A model generated the notes under the pieces. It ran no database searches. It had not been told where the DNA came from and worked only from the letters and a program-made list of their open reading frames with translations. 64,000 nt of DNA, from positions 107,814 to 171,813 of the forward strand of contig NZ_ADKM02000075.1 in the NCBI RefSeq assembly GCF_000178155.2. Reading direction: 5' to 3'. The translations under genes and the position numbers were made by a program. Origin of the DNA: Hominimerdicola alba 8 (GTDB taxonomy: Bacteria; Bacillota; Clostridia; Oscillospirales; Ruminococcaceae). Below, in pieces: positions 25,976 to 34,655 of the stretch (positions are counted from its first letter, which is position 1; each line of letters starts with the position of its first letter).

Positions 25976-27592
25976 TTAGTCAACCTTAGGACCAGCGGGA
26001 ACCAGAGCCTTACCAGCCTCGTTGCCCTCGTACTTAGCGAAGTTCTTGATAAATCTGTTAGCCAGATCCTTAGCCTTCTCTTCCCACTCGGAAGCGTTAG
26101 CGTATGTATCTCTTGGATCAAGGATAGCAGGATCAACGCCGGGCAGTTCGGTAGGAACTTCAAAATCGAAGTAAGGTATCTTCTTGGTAGGAGCCTTCAG
26201 AACGTCGCCGTTCAGGATAGCATCGATGATACCACGAGTATCCTTGATGGAAATTCTCTTGCCTGTGCCATTCCAACCTGTATTAACGAGGTATGCCTTA
26301 GCGCCGCTCTTCTCCATCTTCTTTACCAGCTCTTCTGCATACTTGGTAGGATGCAGCTCGAGGAATGCCTGACCGAAGCAAGCAGAGAATGTAGGAGTAG
26401 GCTCAGTGATGCCGCGCTCGGTACCTGCCAGCTTAGCAGTGAAACCTGACAGGAAGTAGTACTTGGTCTGTTCGGGAGTCAGTATGGAAACAGGAGGCAG
26501 AACGCCGAAAGCATCAGCAGACAGGAAGATAACGTTCTCAGCAGCAGGACCTGCGGAAACGCCGTTTACCTCAGATGCGATGTTGTTGATGTGGTCGATA
26601 GGATAGGAAACACGAGTGTTCTCGGTAACGGACTTGTCGTCGAAGTCGATCTTGCCGTTAGCATCAACAGTTACGTTCTCCAGCAGAGCATCTCTCTTGA
26701 TAGCGTTGTAGATGTCAGGCTCAGACTCCTTATCAAGACCGATTACCTTAGCATAGCAGCCGCCCTCGAAGTTGAATACGCCGTTGTCGTCCCAGCCATG
26801 CTCGTCATCACCGATAAGTCTTCTCTTAGGATCTGTGGAAAGGGTAGTCTTACCTGTACCCGACAGACCGAAGAAGATAGCGGTGTGCTTGCCGTCCATA
26901 TCGCAGTTAGCAGAGCAGTGCATGGAAGCGATACCCTTAAGAGGCAGGTAGTAGTTCATCATAGAGAACATACCCTTCTTCATCTCGCCGCCGTACCATG
27001 TGTTGATGATGACCTGCTCGCGGCTGGTGATGTTGAATACAACTGCGGTCTCAGAGTTCAGACCCAGTTCCTTGTAGTTCTCGACCTTAGCCTTAGAAGC
27101 GTTGTAAACAACGAAATCAGGCTCAAAGTTCTCCAGTTCCTCAGCGGTAGGCTTGATGAACATGTTCAGGATAAAGTGTGCCTGCCATGCCACCTCAACG
27201 ATGAAACGAACAGCCATTCTGGTATCCTTGTTTGCACCGCAGAAAGCATCAACTACGTACAGCTTCTTGTTGCACAGTTCTTCAACAGCTATCTTCTTGA
27301 CAGCGTCCCATGCTTCCTTAGTAGCAACGTGGTTGTCGTTCTTGTACTCGTCAGAAGTCCACCAAACAGTGTCCTTGGAGTTGTCGTCCATAACGATGAA
27401 CTTATCCTTAGGTGAACGACCTGTGTAGATACCGGTCATAACGTTTACAGCACCCAGTTCAGTTACCTGACCAACTTCGTAGCCCTCAAGACCTTCCTTA
27501 GTTTCCTCCTTGAAGATCTCTTCATAAGAAGGGTTGCGGATGATCTCAACGGAACCTGTGATGCCGTATTTTGTAAGATCAAGATTTGCCAT
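25976..27592 (-). CDS. pckA: Phosphoenolpyruvate carboxykinase (ATP)
   Basis: This 538-residue enzyme interconverts oxaloacetate and PEP + CO2 using ATP/ADP. Motifs: GRSPKDKF near 56, HCSANCD, the P-loop [13 protein letters not shown] near 240, [23 protein letters not shown] (metal and substrate site), [10 protein letters not shown] and a C-terminal [14 protein letters not shown] before ATG 27592 is chosen over a longer frame. In anaerobic cellulolytic clostridia it runs toward oxaloacetate, saving the phosphoanhydride of PEP; the transcarboxylase-type operon at 40.7-44 kb could use that product. Confidence 0.97.
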   Translation of the reverse strand: MANLDLTKYGITGSVEIIRNPSYEEIFKEETKEGLEGYEVGQVTELGAVNVMTGIYTGRSPKDKFIVMDDNSKDTVWWTSDEYKNDNHVATKEAWDAVKKIAVEELCNKKLYVVDAFCGANKDTRMAVRFIVEVAWQAHFILNMFIKPTAEELENFEPDFVVYNASKAKVENYKELGLNSETAVVFNITSREQVIINTWYGGEMKKGMFSMMNYYLPLKGIASMHCSANCDMDGKHTAIFFGLSGTGKTTLSTDPKRRLIGDDEHGWDDNGVFNFEGGCYAKVIGLDKESEPDIYNAIKRDALLENVTVDANGKIDFDDKSVTENTRVSYPIDHINNIASEVNGVSAGPAAENVIFLSADAFGVLPPVSILTPEQTKYYFLSGFTAKLAGTERGITEPTPTFSACFGQAFLELHPTKYAEELVKKMEKSGAKAYLVNTGWNGTGKRISIKDTRGIIDAILNGDVLKAPTKKIPYFDFEVPTELPGVDPAILDPRDTYANASEWEEKAKDLANRFIKNFAKYEGNEAGKALVPAGPKVD

Positions 27593-27670
27593 TTTATTTT
27601 CCTCCTCAAAAATGATTTGTGTATGTGACAATATATTTTTATACAATATATTGTGGCGCTCACTATTTCT

Positions 27671-27698
27671 ATTATACCATATTTTCGCACTTTGTCAA
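27671..27698 (-). promoter_or_regulatory. Promoter of pckA
   Basis: TTGACA (27698-27693), 16-bp spacer, TATAAT (27676-27671), giving a leader of about 70 nt. The remaining AT-rich DNA to 27857 shows no gene. Confidence 0.82.
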
Positions 27699-27857
27699 GC
27701 ATTTTAATTATTAAAGAGCAAATTTTATCATTATGACAATTTACTATGTAATATACAGACAATATTAGTATCATTTTGCAGGAATAGTTTTAGCTAAATT
27801 CAAATTGCAAAGCACAGATCAAAAAGCATAATGCAACATCATCACAAATATATCCCA

Positions 27858-27900
27858 TAAAAAGACAGCACAAAGTTTACCTCGGTGAAACTTGTGCTGT
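27858..27900 (-). terminator. Terminator of the RNase Z-thioredoxin operon
   Basis: Stem ACAGCACAAGTTTC / GTTTGTGCTGT-type arms (27865-27878 and 27887-27900) with T run on the minus strand. Confidence 0.82.
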
Positions 27901-27937
27901 TTCTTTATATGAATTTGAATGCGGTCAATCCTGCAAA

Positions 27938-28249
27938 TCAACCTCTGATGAATGATATCAGCTTTTCTTTGTCGATAAGCCCTACAGACACGTTGACAGG
28001 GTCGCCTGATTTGAAAAGCATCAGTGTGGGAATACTCATGATACCGTATTCCATAGCGATATCGCGTGCTTCATCAACATTCAGCTTGCAGAACTTTACT
28101 TTGTCAGTTTCAGCAGAAAGTTCATCGACTATTGGTGATAGTGCCATACAAGGACCGCACCATCCTGCCCAGAAGTCTACGACTACAGGCTTATCGCATT
28201 CAAGCACCTCCTGCTTGAAATTACTGCTGTTTACCACATATACGCTCAT
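27938..28249 (-). CDS. trxA: Thioredoxin
   Basis: The 103-residue classical thioredoxin reduces protein disulfides. It has VVDFWAGWCGPCMALSPIVDEL with the WCGPC active site (residues 30-34), the buried Asp region (KLNVDE) and the cis-Pro loop SIPTLMLF. GGAGG precedes ATG 28249; the upstream in-frame ATG has none. Last gene of an operon with a hypothetical protein and RNase Z. Confidence 0.95.
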   Translation of the reverse strand: MSVYVVNSSNFKQEVLECDKPVVVDFWAGWCGPCMALSPIVDELSAETDKVKFCKLNVDEARDIAMEYGIMSIPTLMLFKSGDPVNVSVGLIDKEKLISFIRG

Positions 28250-28275
28250 ATCTTGTACCTCCTTGCTATAATATT

Positions 28276-28641
28276 CTACAGGCAGACTTCTCGGCAAAAG
28301 TGATCTAAGCATTCTTCTGCCGATGGGAACTCAGTCAGATAGCCGAAAAAACTATCGATCTTATCAATTTGAATGTTTTCAATGTCTTCGGGAAGATACT
28401 TCTGACTTTCTTCAACATACATTTTGCAGACAACACAGCTAAGCACGGATATGACTGCATTTTCAAAAGGGGAGTCATCGCTTGAACATTCAGTACCCAT
28501 CAGATCATATATCGCGTTTGCTGTTTTATCGCTTTCTTCAATTGTATTGAAAAGTTTATCAAGATGTTCAGCCTTATCAATGCCTATCACGCTTCGGTGC
28601 GATTCTGTGAGCCACCTGACATACGCCAAAGCACTGCTCAT
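28276..28641 (-). CDS. Hypothetical protein between RNase Z and thioredoxin
   Basis: The 121-residue acidic, mostly helical protein has no recognised domain and no signal peptide. It contains several cysteines (VLSCVVCKMY as a CxxC, plus ECLDHFC-x3-C near the C-terminus). Its start overlaps the RNase Z stop (ATGA) and thioredoxin follows by 26 bp, so it is translated from the same mRNA. The paired cysteines and thioredoxin neighbour suggest a metal- or redox-linked role, which is speculation. Confidence 0.7.
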   Translation of the reverse strand: MSSALAYVRWLTESHRSVIGIDKAEHLDKLFNTIEESDKTANAIYDLMGTECSSDDSPFENAVISVLSCVVCKMYVEESQKYLPEDIENIQIDKIDSFFGYLTEFPSAEECLDHFCREVCL

Positions 28642-29552
28642 AACGTTTTCTTTTCTCCGTCTTTAGAGATGATCACATTCGGGAACAGTTTTTTCAGTTC
28701 CTTCTCAAAGTTTTCGGGGTGCTTTTCGGCAGGACTGTAATGTGTCAGCCAAAGTTCCTTGACACATGCTTTTTCTGCAAGACGGCAGGCATCCTGCATA
28801 AGCATGTGACCTTTCTCGTTCATGCTCTGCTTTTTGTCGGCGTCACCGTACATGCCTTCGCAGATGAAAAGATCGGCATCTTTTGCAAAGTTGACTATTG
28901 GATCTATAGGCAATGTGTCTGTAACGTATGTTACCTTGACGGGCGGACGCTTGTCGCCAAGCACCTCATCAGGCTGTATGACTCTGCCATCATCAAGTGT
29001 CACAGCTTCGCCGCTGTGCAGTACACGCCACATTTTTACGGGTACGCCCAGTGATTGTGCTTTATCAGGTTGAAATACAGCTTTCTTTTCCAGAAGCATG
29101 CTGTAAGCCAGACACTTTACACTATGTCTGACCGGCAGAGTGTAAACGGTCAGCATAGGATCAATCTTATCGGCAGTAAAGCTGACAGCTTCCTTATCCG
29201 GAAGCATATGCAGTCTGACATCAAAAGGAAGTCTTCCACAGACGGATATCAGATTTCTTACAACACGTTCAGCGCTTTCGGGCAGATAGATGTCGATGGG
29301 TTCTTCGCGTGAGCAGTTGCCCATAGATAACAGCAGACCCGGCAGACCTGTGACATGGTCTGCATGATTATGAGTTATAAGTATCATTTCGATGCGGCTT
29401 ATTTTAAGGTCGGATGATGCAAGTGCTACCTGCATACCCTCGCCGCAGTCTATAAGTATTGCTTTTCCGTTATATTCGAGGAAACAGCCTGTCAAGTATC
29501 TATCCTTTAATGGCAGCATACCACCTGTTCCCGCAAGACAAATGTCGGGCAT
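28638..29552 (-). CDS. rnz: Ribonuclease Z (metallo-beta-lactamase fold)
   Basis: This 304-residue enzyme performs tRNA 3'-end endonucleolytic maturation. It has GTGGMLPLKDR at the N-terminus, LIDCGEGMQ, the zinc motif THNHADHVTGLPG near residue 63, CEGMYGD near 215 and a C-terminal LTHYSP. GAAAGGA precedes ATG 29552. First gene of the rnz-hypothetical-trxA operon. Confidence 0.92.
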   Translation of the reverse strand: MPDICLAGTGGMLPLKDRYLTGCFLEYNGKAILIDCGEGMQVALASSDLKISRIEMILITHNHADHVTGLPGLLLSMGNCSREEPIDIYLPESAERVVRNLISVCGRLPFDVRLHMLPDKEAVSFTADKIDPMLTVYTLPVRHSVKCLAYSMLLEKKAVFQPDKAQSLGVPVKMWRVLHSGEAVTLDDGRVIQPDEVLGDKRPPVKVTYVTDTLPIDPIVNFAKDADLFICEGMYGDADKKQSMNEKGHMLMQDACRLAEKACVKELWLTHYSPAEKHPENFEKELKKLFPNVIISKDGEKKTL

Positions 29553-29593
29553 ACATATTTTCCTTTCATTATTGTGTATCAAGTATTTTATCT

Positions 29594-30046
29594 TTATAGT
29601 TTATATTGCATGAAATTATTGTTTTTTACAAAACCGAAGTCTGTGTACAGCATCACACCCATATCAGATGCCGTTATCTGTACAGTTCCGCAGCCGCGTT
29701 TTTTTGCTTCGTCCACTACTTTTCCCAGCAGTGTTTTTGCTATTCCCATTCGCCTGTATGACGGTTCGGTGTACATGCTTGAAAGCAGTCCTATCTTACC
29801 GTTTGGACATCCGAAATACGGTGGCTTTTCCACGATAGACATTCCGCTTGTTCCGATCATCTTTTCACCGTCCATAGCCAGCCATGAAACAAAAGTATCA
29901 TTTGTGAGATGGCGTTCATAGTAGTCGCGAAGTGCCGGTACAAGGTCTATGTCTTCTTCAGCACCCTCTTCACGCAGTTGATCTATCCTCATTCTTATGA
30001 ATATATCGAGATCTTCGGTTTTAAGTTTTCTGTATGTTATTGTCAT
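29594..30046 (-). CDS. GNAT-family N-acetyltransferase
   Basis: This 150-residue GNAT protein has the acetyl-CoA motif A segment LSSMYTEPSYRRMGIAKTLLGKVVDEAKKRGC near residue 90 and a C-terminal YTDFGFVKN. The acceptor substrate cannot be predicted. It lies 24 bp downstream of the serine acetyltransferase, perhaps in one transcript, but lacks a clear SD. Confidence 0.88.
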   Translation of the reverse strand: MTITYRKLKTEDLDIFIRMRIDQLREEGAEEDIDLVPALRDYYERHLTNDTFVSWLAMDGEKMIGTSGMSIVEKPPYFGCPNGKIGLLSSMYTEPSYRRMGIAKTLLGKVVDEAKKRGCGTVQITASDMGVMLYTDFGFVKNNNFMQYKL

Positions 30047-30070
30047 TTTTGTCTTTTGTGTTTATTTATC

Positions 30071-31027
30071 TCAGATCATGTAATACCATGTTTCTTCGGG
30101 ATCAAGTTCTTTGCACTCAACAGGGTGACTACTGTTGTAGTTATAGTGAAGTTCCTGCGATTTTACGCTGACTTTCGCCCCGTCCGGAACAGAAGTCGTG
30201 ATGAATGCGTTACCTCCTATCACCACATTTTTGCCTACCACCGTATCACCGCCTAGTATAGATGCACCTGAATAAATAGTTACATTGTCTTTGATGGTGG
30301 GGTGGCGCTTCTTGTTGCGCAGGCTTTGTCCGCCGCGTGTAGAGAGTGCGCCGAGTGTTACGCCCTGATAGATCTTCACATTGTCACCGATGACTGAAGT
30401 TTCACCTATAACGATGCCTGTACCGTGATCGATGAAAAAGTATTTGCCGATGGTCGTACCGGGATGGATATCAATTCCTGTTACGCTGTGGGCATGTTCG
30501 GTCATTATTCGTGGGATAAGCGGTACACCCAGCAGAAACAGTTCGTGTGCGATGCGGTTGGTGAGTATCGCATAAATACCGGGATAGGAGAATATTATCT
30601 CATCGGTGTTATATGCCGCAGGGTCACCATCAAAAAAAGCCTGAACATCTGTTTCGATATACTCACGTATCTTCGGTATTTTATCGAGAAAATCAAAAGT
30701 CAGTCCTTCTGCCTTGATGGATATCTCTTCAGCTGAAAGTCCACTGAACTGAGGTTCATATTTCAGCACCAGTGCTATCTGCTTTGATAGATTATATATA
30801 ACATCTTCAAGCAGCATCGAGATATTGTTGCGCACCGTGTATATCTTGTAACTCTTATTTCTGAAATAACCCGGGTAGATTATCTTTCTCAGCTTTTCCA
30901 GAATATCTACGACCGCCTCTTTGTCAGGGTGTTCAAACAATTTTATCTCATCGATCACACGATCTTTGCTGTAATCCTCCATAAGGGTTTCCACCAGACC
31001 GTTTATCCTTGATTCAATTTCAGACAT
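30071..31027 (-). CDS. cysE: Serine O-acetyltransferase (EpsC/CysE type)
   Basis: This 318-residue enzyme makes O-acetylserine for cysteine synthesis. An alpha-helical N-terminal domain (1 to about 180) precedes the left-handed beta-helix with hexapeptide repeats: DIHPGTTIGKYFFIDHGTGIVIGETSVIGDNVKIYQGVTLG, KRHPTIKDNVTIYSGASILGG and VIGGNAFIT. The catalytic His lies in HPGT/DHGTG. Long N-terminal versions are usual in Clostridia. GGAGG precedes the start. No cysteine synthase is adjacent. Confidence 0.93.
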   Translation of the reverse strand: MSEIESRINGLVETLMEDYSKDRVIDEIKLFEHPDKEAVVDILEKLRKIIYPGYFRNKSYKIYTVRNNISMLLEDVIYNLSKQIALVLKYEPQFSGLSAEEISIKAEGLTFDFLDKIPKIREYIETDVQAFFDGDPAAYNTDEIIFSYPGIYAILTNRIAHELFLLGVPLIPRIMTEHAHSVTGIDIHPGTTIGKYFFIDHGTGIVIGETSVIGDNVKIYQGVTLGALSTRGGQSLRNKKRHPTIKDNVTIYSGASILGGDTVVGKNVVIGGNAFITTSVPDGAKVSVKSQELHYNYNSSHPVECKELDPEETWYYMI

Positions 31028-31075
31028 TTCTTTTCCTCCGATACGTTAATAAACATATAGAAATAATATGATTTG

Positions 31076-31104
31076 ATTATACCATATAATATTTTGCTTG
31101 TCAA
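31076..31104 (-). promoter_or_regulatory. Promoter of the serine acetyltransferase gene
   Basis: TTGACA (31104-31099), 17-bp spacer, TATAAT (31081-31076). Confidence 0.8.
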
Positions 31105-31117
31105 CCTCGGAAATAAC

Positions 31118-31765
31118 TCAGTACATCTTGGTATTATACATATCGACCATAAATTTTCCCTGATCTTCGGGATTAAAATCAACATCTTTAGCATTTTCTT
31201 TATGGATATCACCATCAGGGAGTATATTGTACGCTATATTATGCTGGAGCCATTCTTTAGCCATATCTTCCGGTTCACGCCAGCTTTCACCGTCGCTGCC
31301 ATGAAGCGGATGGATATCTATTAGCGCCTGACATATGGTTATCATGTCATCTTTGACGATTATCTTATAAGAATCGACGATCTGCCAGTTTTCGGGTTTA
31401 TAATAGGCATAAAAGACCTCGTCATCATAAGTGAAAGCGAAGTTTTCATTATTGCCGTCGATGTCATACATTTTCATTTCTTCGGCATCTTCCGGCACAT
31501 CTTTGTTCTTTTTTTCTTTTTTCTTATCATCTTTTTTCTTTTTTGACTCTGTTTTACTATTATTAATGGATTTTTTTTCTTTTTTTGAAGATTCGTCAGC
31601 ATCGCTTTTGTCTGTTGAACTGCTTTTATCTTTTACATTTTTCTTATCTACAGATTTGGTGACACTGTTTTTGTTCTTTTTAGTGATAGATGTGGCTTTT
31701 TTTGAATTGCATCCGCATGTGGTCAACATAATAAGGCTTAACATGATCATCAGTATTCTTTTCAT
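31118..31765 (-). CDS. Lysine-rich predicted lipoprotein
   Basis: The 215-residue protein has a lipoprotein signal (MKRILMIMLSLIMLTTC, lipobox LTTC/TCGC). Residues about 20-90 are a highly charged Lys/Ser/Asp tract (KKDDKKKEKKNKD), probably a wall-spanning linker. A C-terminal domain of about 120 residues follows (NFAFTYDDEVFYAYYKPENW, MITICQALIDIHP). No family recognised. GGAG 7 bp before ATG 31765 is the ribosome site; an ATG four codons earlier overlaps it. Confidence 0.75.
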   Translation of the reverse strand: MKRILMIMLSLIMLTTCGCNSKKATSITKKNKNSVTKSVDKKNVKDKSSSTDKSDADESSKKEKKSINNSKTESKKKKDDKKKEKKNKDVPEDAEEMKMYDIDGNNENFAFTYDDEVFYAYYKPENWQIVDSYKIIVKDDMITICQALIDIHPLHGSDGESWREPEDMAKEWLQHNIAYNILPDGDIHKENAKDVDFNPEDQGKFMVDMYNTKMY

Positions 31766-31881
31766 TTTTATCTCCATTTTTTGCGCTTATAAGATAAGAA
31801 CTTACAAGCAGTCTTCTGTTTGATACTATCATATTCTACCCCTGATTTAATATCCTGCCCCTATTTTGCGGTAATATCTAT

Positions 31882-32856
31882 CTATTTTTCGTCAGCTGTA
31901 CTGCTGTCAGCATCATACTGTATAGGTTCGGTCGTCAGACCCTTGTCATGTGTTTCTTCACAGCGAGCGGTTATATCATTTACGATCTTTGAGAACACTT
32001 CAAAGTACTCATCGTATTTTTTCTTAGCTTCTTCCGAATCAAGGCTCATGGTTGCCTGTGGAAATCTTATTGACATATGAACATCATTCGGCATAAGTTC
32101 ATACTTGAATTCCTGTGCCATGACCTCTGAGTTCAAACTGAACCCCTTTTCGTCTATATACTTGTTATCGGGGAACTTTTCTTCCAGAGTGTTATCCATC
32201 ATCTCCATGTAGTCATCGCGTGTATGCGAATCGGTTATGACTATCATCGCTTCACCCGTCTGGACCTGTGCGAGGAACTTCTGCGTATAGGTGTTTTCTG
32301 TCACAGGGTCTATATTCTGACCGATTGGTATATTTATTATGCCCACATGGACATATCCGTTGCCGTCAAGGTCGTCAACATATTTTTCAAAGAATGTTTC
32401 TATCTCTTCTGTGCGCTGTGAAAGGTCGTTGTCGGTCACTATCATCACACAGATATCATCGCGTTTGCGGGTAGCTTCGGTGATGACCAGAAATCCGACT
32501 ATGACCAACGCAATAAATGAAAACGTGACAATGAATTTATAGTGATACCAAAAATTCACGACTGCTGCCCAGCCGTGAGGTTTTTCATAGGCATCGTCAT
32601 TTTTAGTCAACTCAGAGCTTTCTTCATCGGTCAGCCCCGACTTTAATTTCAGCAGTTCCAGCTTTTCTTCTGCTATTTGACGCTCACGCTCTTTTTCCGC
32701 TTCACGTTCCTGCTTTTCGCGTTCAGCTTCCTCAGCAGCAGCCTGTTCTTCAAGCTGTCTGCGTTTATTCTGTTCTTCTTTGGCGAGTCTTTCCTCGTAT
32801 TCGCGGTCTTCTTCGTCAAGTTCCAGCTTGTCTATGTTTATCTTTTTCTTGGACAT
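31882..32856 (-). CDS. Single-pass membrane protein with N-terminal coiled coil
   Basis: This 324-residue protein has an N-terminal highly charged coiled coil (about 10-75, LEEQAAAEEAEREKQEREAE), a linker, one transmembrane helix near 105-128 (FIVTFSFIALVIVGFLVI) and a 195-residue C-terminal, presumably extracytoplasmic domain (DDICVMIVTDNDLSQRTEEIETFF, AMIVITDSHTRDDYMEMMD). The order suggests a cytoplasmic coiled coil coupled to an external domain. No family recognised. Confidence 0.75.
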   Translation of the reverse strand: MSKKKINIDKLELDEEDREYEERLAKEEQNKRRQLEEQAAAEEAEREKQEREAEKERERQIAEEKLELLKLKSGLTDEESSELTKNDDAYEKPHGWAAVVNFWYHYKFIVTFSFIALVIVGFLVITEATRKRDDICVMIVTDNDLSQRTEEIETFFEKYVDDLDGNGYVHVGIINIPIGQNIDPVTENTYTQKFLAQVQTGEAMIVITDSHTRDDYMEMMDNTLEEKFPDNKYIDEKGFSLNSEVMAQEFKYELMPNDVHMSIRFPQATMSLDSEEAKKKYDEYFEVFSKIVNDITARCEETHDKGLTTEPIQYDADSSTADEK

Positions 32857-32985
32857 TATATCTTAACCTTTCAATCGATAAATATTTAAATTATTAAATC
32901 ATAAAATAATCAACTAACGATTATAAAACAATGAATATATAGTTAATTTTGAAATTTATAGCTAATTAGGAATAATTTTCTATCC

Positions 32986-33014
32986 TTGATTTTTGTTTTT
33001 ATCTATGTTATAAT
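32986..33014 (+). promoter_or_regulatory. Promoter of the small protein/nucleotidyltransferase pair
   Basis: TTGATT (32986-32991), 17-bp spacer, TATAAT (33009-33014). Confidence 0.75.
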
Positions 33015-33034
33015 ATAAAATTGGAGGGATCACA

Positions 33035-33253
33035 ATGAAGAATTACATCATAACCGACCTTATTGAGCCTGACAATGGCTGTGAAGGCTTCGCTGATGGC
33101 GAGGAGCCAATGGTCACACTGATACTGGATGACGGCAGAAAAATCAGAGTGCCTGACATGACTGCATACAGAAACGGCTGGGATACAGGTGTTTGCGTCA
33201 CAGATGAACAACTCTCACCATATCTGAATGTCGCAGAGCGAGGTGCGAAATGA
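33035..33253 (+). CDS. Small acidic hypothetical protein
   Basis: This 72-residue protein starts at an ATG after a strong TTGGAGGG site. It is acidic with segments MVTLILDDGRKIRVPDMTAYRNGW; no family recognised. Its stop overlaps the next start (ATGA), so translation is coupled to the nucleotidyltransferase, suggesting joint function. Confidence 0.75.
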   Translation: MKNYIITDLIEPDNGCEGFADGEEPMVTLILDDGRKIRVPDMTAYRNGWDTGVCVTDEQLSPYLNVAERGAK

Positions 33254-33975
33254 CCGCGCTTATCCTGAATTCGGGACGCGGTTCGCGTATGGGCAGTCTG
33301 ACTGATGAGCACCCAAAGTGTATGACTGTGATATCGTCCGATGAAACTATCCTGAGCCGACAGTTAAGGCTGCTGGCAGAAGTAGGTGTCAATGATGTCG
33401 TGATGACGACGGGTTTCAGCGAAGACATACTGAAAAGCTATGCCGATAGCCTTGAAAGTCCGCTGAATATCCGCTATGTGCATAACCCTGTTTTTATGGA
33501 TACCAATTACATTTATTCCATATATCTTGCACGCGAACATTTAAATGATGATATCCTGTTGTTACACGGTGATCTCGTCTTTGAGAAAAGTGTGCTTGAA
33601 GAGATATTTCATTCGGCAAAAAGCTGTATGGCTGTTTCGTCTGAACTCCCTCTGCCGAAAAAGGACTTTAAAGCTGTAATTGAAAATGGCAGGATAGTTA
33701 AAGTCGGCATAGAGTTTTTTGAGAATGCAGCTGCCGCTCAGCCACTATATAAATTATCCGAAAAAGATTGGCATATCTGGCTCGACAGCATCATTTCATT
33801 CTGTGAGAGCGGAGATGACAGTAAACGCCGCTGTTATGCGGAGAATGCTTTCAATGAAGTTTCCGAGATCTGTCGTGTTTTCCCGCTTGATACAGGTCTG
33901 CGGCTTTGCACCGAGATAGACGACCCTGCTGACCTTGAACGTGTTTCATCACTGCTGAAAAAAAGTGTGTTATAA
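33250..33975 (+). CDS. Nucleotidyltransferase (LicC-like, NTP-transferase fold)
   Basis: The 241-residue enzyme has an N-terminal Rossmann-like nucleotide-binding motif LNSGRGSRMGSLTDEHPK, followed by DVVMTTGFSEDIL, NPVFMDTNYIYSIYLAREHL and LLLHGDLVFE, the pattern of sugar-phosphate or choline-phosphate cytidylyltransferases such as LicC. Its exact substrate is open; phosphocholine, or another headgroup added to surface glycans, is plausible. It overlaps the upstream small gene by 4 bp and the convergent hydrolase gene by 6 bp at their stops. Confidence 0.82.
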   Translation: MTALILNSGRGSRMGSLTDEHPKCMTVISSDETILSRQLRLLAEVGVNDVVMTTGFSEDILKSYADSLESPLNIRYVHNPVFMDTNYIYSIYLAREHLNDDILLLHGDLVFEKSVLEEIFHSAKSCMAVSSELPLPKKDFKAVIENGRIVKVGIEFFENAAAAQPLYKLSEKDWHIWLDSIISFCESGDDSKRRCYAENAFNEVSEICRVFPLDTGLRLCTEIDDPADLERVSSLLKKSVL

Positions 33976-34512
33976 CAGCCTTTCTATTTTCTCTATGACG
34001 TCACGGAGATACTTCAGGTCGGTCATGACATCACCCGTTTCAAGCGAATGGTTCGCTTTGTCATATTCGCAGAGCGGCACGTTTTTTTGCTGACAGACCG
34101 ACCTCAGTGCTGATGTGTCAGCCCATTGGTCGGCAGTACCATGAAATGCTGTGCAGTTATCCGATGGCATCTCAAAGGTCTGCAAAAGGGGAGTCAGCAG
34201 CACACATTCCGCATTTATACGAACATCTTCACGATAGGCAAGGCAAGCGGCTGTACCGATGCTTTTGCCAATAAAAATTATTTTTTCATATACCGAAAGA
34301 TCAATGTCCGCCAGCTGTGCTTTGCTCTGTGAAAGTGCCAGTTTGGCGGCATTTCTCATTTTGTCTTCATTGTCTTTTACGCTTGTGTCAAAGCCTGAAT
34401 ATTTCAGCGCCTTGACTTCATAGCCCTTGCTTCTTGCCAGCTTTCCCGCGTAGTACAGCAGCGGCTTGTCGCAGTGGTAGCCGATGCCGGGAAAAAGTAT
34501 ACATAGTTTCAT
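33970..34512 (-). CDS. Small alpha/beta hydrolase
   Basis: This 180-residue hydrolase-fold protein has CILFPGIGYHCDKPLLYY at the N-terminus, nucleophile elbow GKSIGT near 87 (Ser flanked by Gly in a less common form), acid segment FHGTADQWAD and C-terminal ANHSLE with the catalytic His. Substrate unknown. ACAGGAG precedes the ATG; its 3' end overlaps the convergent nucleotidyltransferase gene. Confidence 0.82.
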   Translation of the reverse strand: MKLCILFPGIGYHCDKPLLYYAGKLARSKGYEVKALKYSGFDTSVKDNEDKMRNAAKLALSQSKAQLADIDLSVYEKIIFIGKSIGTAACLAYREDVRINAECVLLTPLLQTFEMPSDNCTAFHGTADQWADTSALRSVCQQKNVPLCEYDKANHSLETGDVMTDLKYLRDVIEKIERLL

Positions 34513-34536
34513 TTTTTATCACTCCTGTCATAATCG

Positions 34537-34565
34537 ATTATAACACACAAAATAACTTCGGTCAA
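34537..34565 (-). promoter_or_regulatory. Promoter of the small hydrolase gene
   Basis: TTGACC (34565-34560), 17-bp spacer, TATAAT (34542-34537). Divergent to the add promoter, 24 bp between the -35 boxes. Confidence 0.75.
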
Positions 34566-34589
34566 GCGCTGTGTTTTTATATAAATATG

Positions 34590-34618
34590 TTGACAAAAGC
34601 GCGGCTTAGTAGTAAAAT
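34590..34618 (+). promoter_or_regulatory. Promoter of add
   Basis: TTGACA (34590-34595), 17-bp spacer, TAAAAT (34613-34618). Confidence 0.82.
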
Positions 34619-34655
34619 AGTAGTGGTAATATTATGATGTATAGGAGGACTTGCT

